Shown: positions 61,418-64,000 of the stretch, piece after piece
Layout of the letters: each line of letters begins with the position of its first letter
Numbering within the stretch: the first letter of the stretch is position 1
NCBI RefSeq assembly: GCF_014194695.1
Contig: NZ_JACIAH010000011.1
Span: 1 to 64,000 of the forward strand
Origin: Rhizobium sp. BK399
Lineage (GTDB): Bacteria > Pseudomonadota > Alphaproteobacteria > Rhizobiales > Rhizobiaceae
Length of the DNA: 64,000 nucleotides
Direction: 5' to 3'
The notes under the pieces: generated by a model
Databases searched by the model: none
What the model was told of the DNA's origin: nothing
Seen by the model: the letters and a program-made list of their open reading frames with translations, nothing else
Program-made: the position numbers and the translations under genes

Positions 61418-62521
61418 ATGTACCGCGGTCGACTGGAGCGAGATCTTTCAGTTTGGGTGGAAAAAGGGCTTTTGCCGGAAGCGACCGCAGGAGCGCTGTT
61501 GGGGGAATATGATGCCCGTCCGGCAAGCTTCAGCCTCGGCAAGGTGTTGATGATCCTTGCCGCAATCCTGCTCGGCGCGGCGATCCTGCTTGTCGTGGCT
61601 TCGAACTGGGACGCCATCCCGCGCCTCGTGCGCCTGGTAGTCATCGTTGCGGTTATCTGGACCGTGCATCTCGGCGCGGCCGCCATGTTGAGGCGTGGTG
61701 CGATCGCGGCGGCAAGCGGGTTGCTGGTGATTGGCACCCTATCCTTCGGCGGGGCGATTTCGCTGGTCGGGCAGATGTATCATCTGTCGGGCGACGAGTT
61801 GACGGTGATGTATCTCTGGTTCGTCATTGCCGTGGTTTCGGCGATTCTGTTCCGTTCGGGCGTCGTCGCTGCGGTGGCGGGGTTTTTGTCGTGGGGCAGC
61901 TTTGCCGCCTATCTCGACACCTACGATACCCGGTGGGTCGGTCTTGATCCTTGGGTCGTGCCGTTGATGGCGGTGGTTGTCATTGGCCTTGTGCGCTTCA
62001 CCGGTGCAGGCCGCGTGCGGCATCTGGCATATCTGCTGCTTGTCGGCTGGCTGACTTGGATCTATGCGGTCAACGAAAATTTCTGGCTTGCGCTCGTCTA
62101 TTTTGTTGCCGGCATGCTGGCTTTCGTGGTCGTCAGCCTGCCGCTGCCGCGTCTTTCTGCACTCGTCAGAAGCGCCGGTTCCGCGCCCGCGTTCTACGCG
62201 TTCCTCGTGGCAGTGATTGGCTTGTTCTTCCTGCACGTCGAACTCGAGCATGGCTGGCAGTTCGTAACATTGGCGGTGGTGACGCTCGGCGCCGCGATTC
62301 TTGCGATCGGGCTCCAGGGCCGCGACAACGGCGCGGTGCGCTATCTGGGTTACACCATGTTTGCGGTGGAGATGCTCTATCTTGCGTCGGTGACGGTCGG
62401 ATCGATTCTCGGTACATCCAGCCTCTTCTTGTTCTCGGGGCTTTTCGTTGCTGTCGTGGCATGGATCGTCATTCGGCTTGAGCGGCGATTTGCATCGAGA
62501 ACGCAGGGGGCAAGCGTATGA
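61418..62521 (+). CDS. DUF2157-domain polytopic membrane protein
   Basis: The 367-residue protein has a cytosolic N-terminal segment typical of DUF2157 (RDLSVWVEKGLLPEATAGAL, about 10-29) and roughly ten hydrophobic helices from about 48 to 355. No enzymatic motif is visible. It overlaps the next gene by four bases (ATGA). DUF2157 and GDYXXLXY genes often come as this pair; function unknown, perhaps an envelope stress or transport role. Confidence 0.85.
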   Translation: MYRGRLERDLSVWVEKGLLPEATAGALLGEYDARPASFSLGKVLMILAAILLGAAILLVVASNWDAIPRLVRLVVIVAVIWTVHLGAAAMLRRGAIAAASGLLVIGTLSFGGAISLVGQMYHLSGDELTVMYLWFVIAVVSAILFRSGVVAAVAGFLSWGSFAAYLDTYDTRWVGLDPWVVPLMAVVVIGLVRFTGAGRVRHLAYLLLVGWLTWIYAVNENFWLALVYFVAGMLAFVVVSLPLPRLSALVRSAGSAPAFYAFLVAVIGLFFLHVELEHGWQFVTLAVVTLGAAILAIGLQGRDNGAVRYLGYTMFAVEMLYLASVTVGSILGTSSLFLFSGLFVAVVAWIVIRLERRFASRTQGASV

Positions 62522-63105
62522 GCGTCTTTTCAATGCAAGGCTCAGGGCGCCGCTACATTGTCGCCGCAGTCATTGTTGCCGCTCTGCAGACGGCGGTGCT
62601 GGGGTACGTCATTGAGAGTCGTGCTTCGATTTTGCGTAGCGGCGCCGATATTCTTCTAAAGACTGCGCCGGTCGATCCGCGCGACTTTCTGCGCGGCGAC
62701 TACGTGGTGCTGAACTACGACATATCCTCGGTCCCGGTCGCCTCGATCATTGGTGGTGTGCCGCAGGATCAGGGTAGCAAGAGCCTCTGGGTGCGCTTGA
62801 AGCCTGGTGAAGGGGGCTTCTGGGGCATTGTCGAATCATCGTTCGCGCCTTTGCCGGAGCAGGCGGGGACTGTCGTTTTGCACACCAGACCTTTCTACAG
62901 CTACGGTCCCAGTTCCGCCGATCATCTTCGCGTTGAGTACGGGATCGAACGCTACTACGTTCCCGAAGGGCAGGGGACGGCCCTCGAGCGGGCTCGCCAA
63001 GATGGTGATGTATCCATTGCCGTTCGTGTGGCGTCCGACGGAACGCCGCAGATCCGCAGCCTGCTTGTCGACGGCAAGCCCGCTTACGACGAGCCTCTTT
63101 ATTGA
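62518..63105 (+). CDS. GDYXXLXY-domain membrane-anchored protein
   Basis: The 195-residue protein has one N-terminal membrane helix (YIVAAVIVAALQTAVLGYVI, about 14-33) and a periplasmic domain with the name motif in LRGDYVVLNYDIS (about 61-73). The domain is beta-rich with a repeated lysine and tyrosine end (VDGKPAYDEPLY). Its start overlaps the DUF2157 stop, so they are translated together. Function unknown. Confidence 0.85.
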   Translation: MSVFSMQGSGRRYIVAAVIVAALQTAVLGYVIESRASILRSGADILLKTAPVDPRDFLRGDYVVLNYDISSVPVASIIGGVPQDQGSKSLWVRLKPGEGGFWGIVESSFAPLPEQAGTVVLHTRPFYSYGPSSADHLRVEYGIERYYVPEGQGTALERARQDGDVSIAVRVASDGTPQIRSLLVDGKPAYDEPLY

Positions 63106-63260
63106 ATAGAGGCCAAATGGGTGTGGAGGCCTGCTCGTGCGGGCAAAAACACTGTCATTTGCTCTTCATTTTTCCTTTGCCTCTCCCAAATCGGGTGATA
63201 TAGAGACGCCGCGCTCCGGAAGGCCTCATGTGCAGGCATATGCATGCGGTTTTTGAGAAC

Positions 63261-63345
<85 letters not shown>

Positions 63346-63529
63346 AAAGCTGGCTTGCAGGCGGGGGGACCGAAACCGGTGTCCCTCGATACCCGGAAGC
63401 AAGCGCCGTTCCGCCTTGGGTGGAATGAATAAGAATTGAGAACAAGCCACGCTCGGCAACTTTCCGGCGTCGTGCTCATCGAAACGAACGGCGTCTGGGC
63501 ACGGCCGCCACGAAATGAGGTAGGAAGAC

Positions 63530-64000
63530 ATGCAGGTTATCGAAACGCTCGCTGAAGGGCTGAAGCGCGAAATCAAGGTCGTAATCCCGGCCAAGGACAT
63601 GGAAGTCAAGATGAACGAGCGTCTTGCCGACGTGAAGGACAAGGTCCGCATCAACGGCTTCCGTCCGGGCAAGGTTCCGGCCGCTCACCTCAAGAAGGTC
63701 TACGGTAAGTCGATCATGGCCGACCTCGTCAACGAGATCGTTCGCGAACAGCCGACTGCCATCTTGGCGGAGCGCGGCGAAAAGTCCGCGACGCAGCCTG
63801 AAATCGCGATGACGGAAGACAAGGACGAAGCAGAACTGATCCTGGCTGCGCAGAAGGATTTCGAGTTCACGCTTTCCTATGAAGTTCTGCCGCCGATCGA
63901 GCTGAAGTCCGTCAAGGGCGTCAAGATCACCCGCGAAGTCGTTGATATCTCCGACGAGGAAGTCAACGAGCAGGTTCTCAAGGTTGCCGAAAGCGCCCGT
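63530..64000 (+). CDS. tig: Trigger factor, N-terminal part (3' truncated by window end)
   Basis: The first 157 residues are present. MQVIETLAEGLKREIKVVIPA and INGFRPGKVPAAHLKKVYGK (in blocks) carry the ribosome-binding signature GFRxGxxP. The PPIase domain begins near the end (LKSVKGVKITRE). Trigger factor is the first chaperone met by nascent chains at the ribosome exit. GGTAGGAAG precedes the ATG. The gene stands 184 bp after tRNA-Leu. Confidence 0.96.
   Translation, partial: MQVIETLAEGLKREIKVVIPAKDMEVKMNERLADVKDKVRINGFRPGKVPAAHLKKVYGKSIMADLVNEIVREQPTAILAERGEKSATQPEIAMTEDKDEAELILAAQKDFEFTLSYEVLPPIELKSVKGVKITREVVDISDEEVNEQVLKVAESAR

Overview
The window looks like chromosomal DNA of an alphaproteobacterium of the order Hyphomicrobiales, most likely family Rhizobiaceae (Sinorhizobium/Ensifer, Rhizobium or Agrobacterium type). 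The evidence is gene content and order: popZ-valS, exoR, xthA, erpA-type, dgt, argS, SPOR protein, nagZ, scpAB, tatABC, serS-surE-pcm-lytM, and yajC with a fused secDF, then trmFO and tig. BA14K and DUF1127 proteins, CTATAT-like -10 boxes and general-stress (EcfG/RpoE2-type) promoter motifs point the same way. No insertion sequence, prophage, rRNA or CRISPR array was seen.

Layout. 1-21 kb is a mosaic of metabolic and regulatory genes, mostly in divergent regulator/target pairs: SDR/TetR, azoreductase/LysR, and Lrp/alanine dehydrogenase with a clear operator. It also holds threonine deaminase, a Tat-exported 2',3'-cyclic nucleotidase, a PilZ protein, and a minus-strand run cysK-alaX-sseA-GNAT. 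A ChrR-like protein with a damaged zinc motif follows, next to an SDR. 17-21 kb carries tRNA-Asn, tRNA-Cys, small envelope proteins (two behind general-stress-type promoters) and several very small ORFs.

21-54 kb is the conserved core: a PCMT-family methyltransferase, popZ, valS, an OmpP1/FadL porin, exoR, then housekeeping genes through chromosome segregation (scpAB), twin-arginine export (tatABC), serS, surE, pcm and a catalytically degenerate LytM lipoprotein. Next is yajC-secDF, followed closely by bacterial relatives of two mitochondrial complex I assembly factors (Mth938/NDUFAF3-like and phytoene-synthase/NDUFAF6-like). A sulfur and peroxide module follows: 1-Cys peroxiredoxin, persulfide dioxygenase-rhodanese fusion, GDCCVxC protein.

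54-64 kb holds trmFO, a three-domain flavin/iron-sulfur oxidoreductase with a GST and a divergent LysR regulator, then the most interesting stretch (59.9-61.3 kb). Two DUF1127 genes and a small RNA with three anti-Shine-Dalgarno hairpin loops all lie on the minus strand. Their promoters share a motif at a constant distance from the -10, plus an upstream TGCA-type inverted repeat, which is the layout of a LysR-type activated regulon. The sRNA resembles the rhizobial alpha-r14/NfeR1 family, and the layout resembles the Brucella VtlR regulon (an sRNA plus DUF1127 genes). The window ends with a DUF2157/GDYXXLXY pair, tRNA-Leu and the start of tig.
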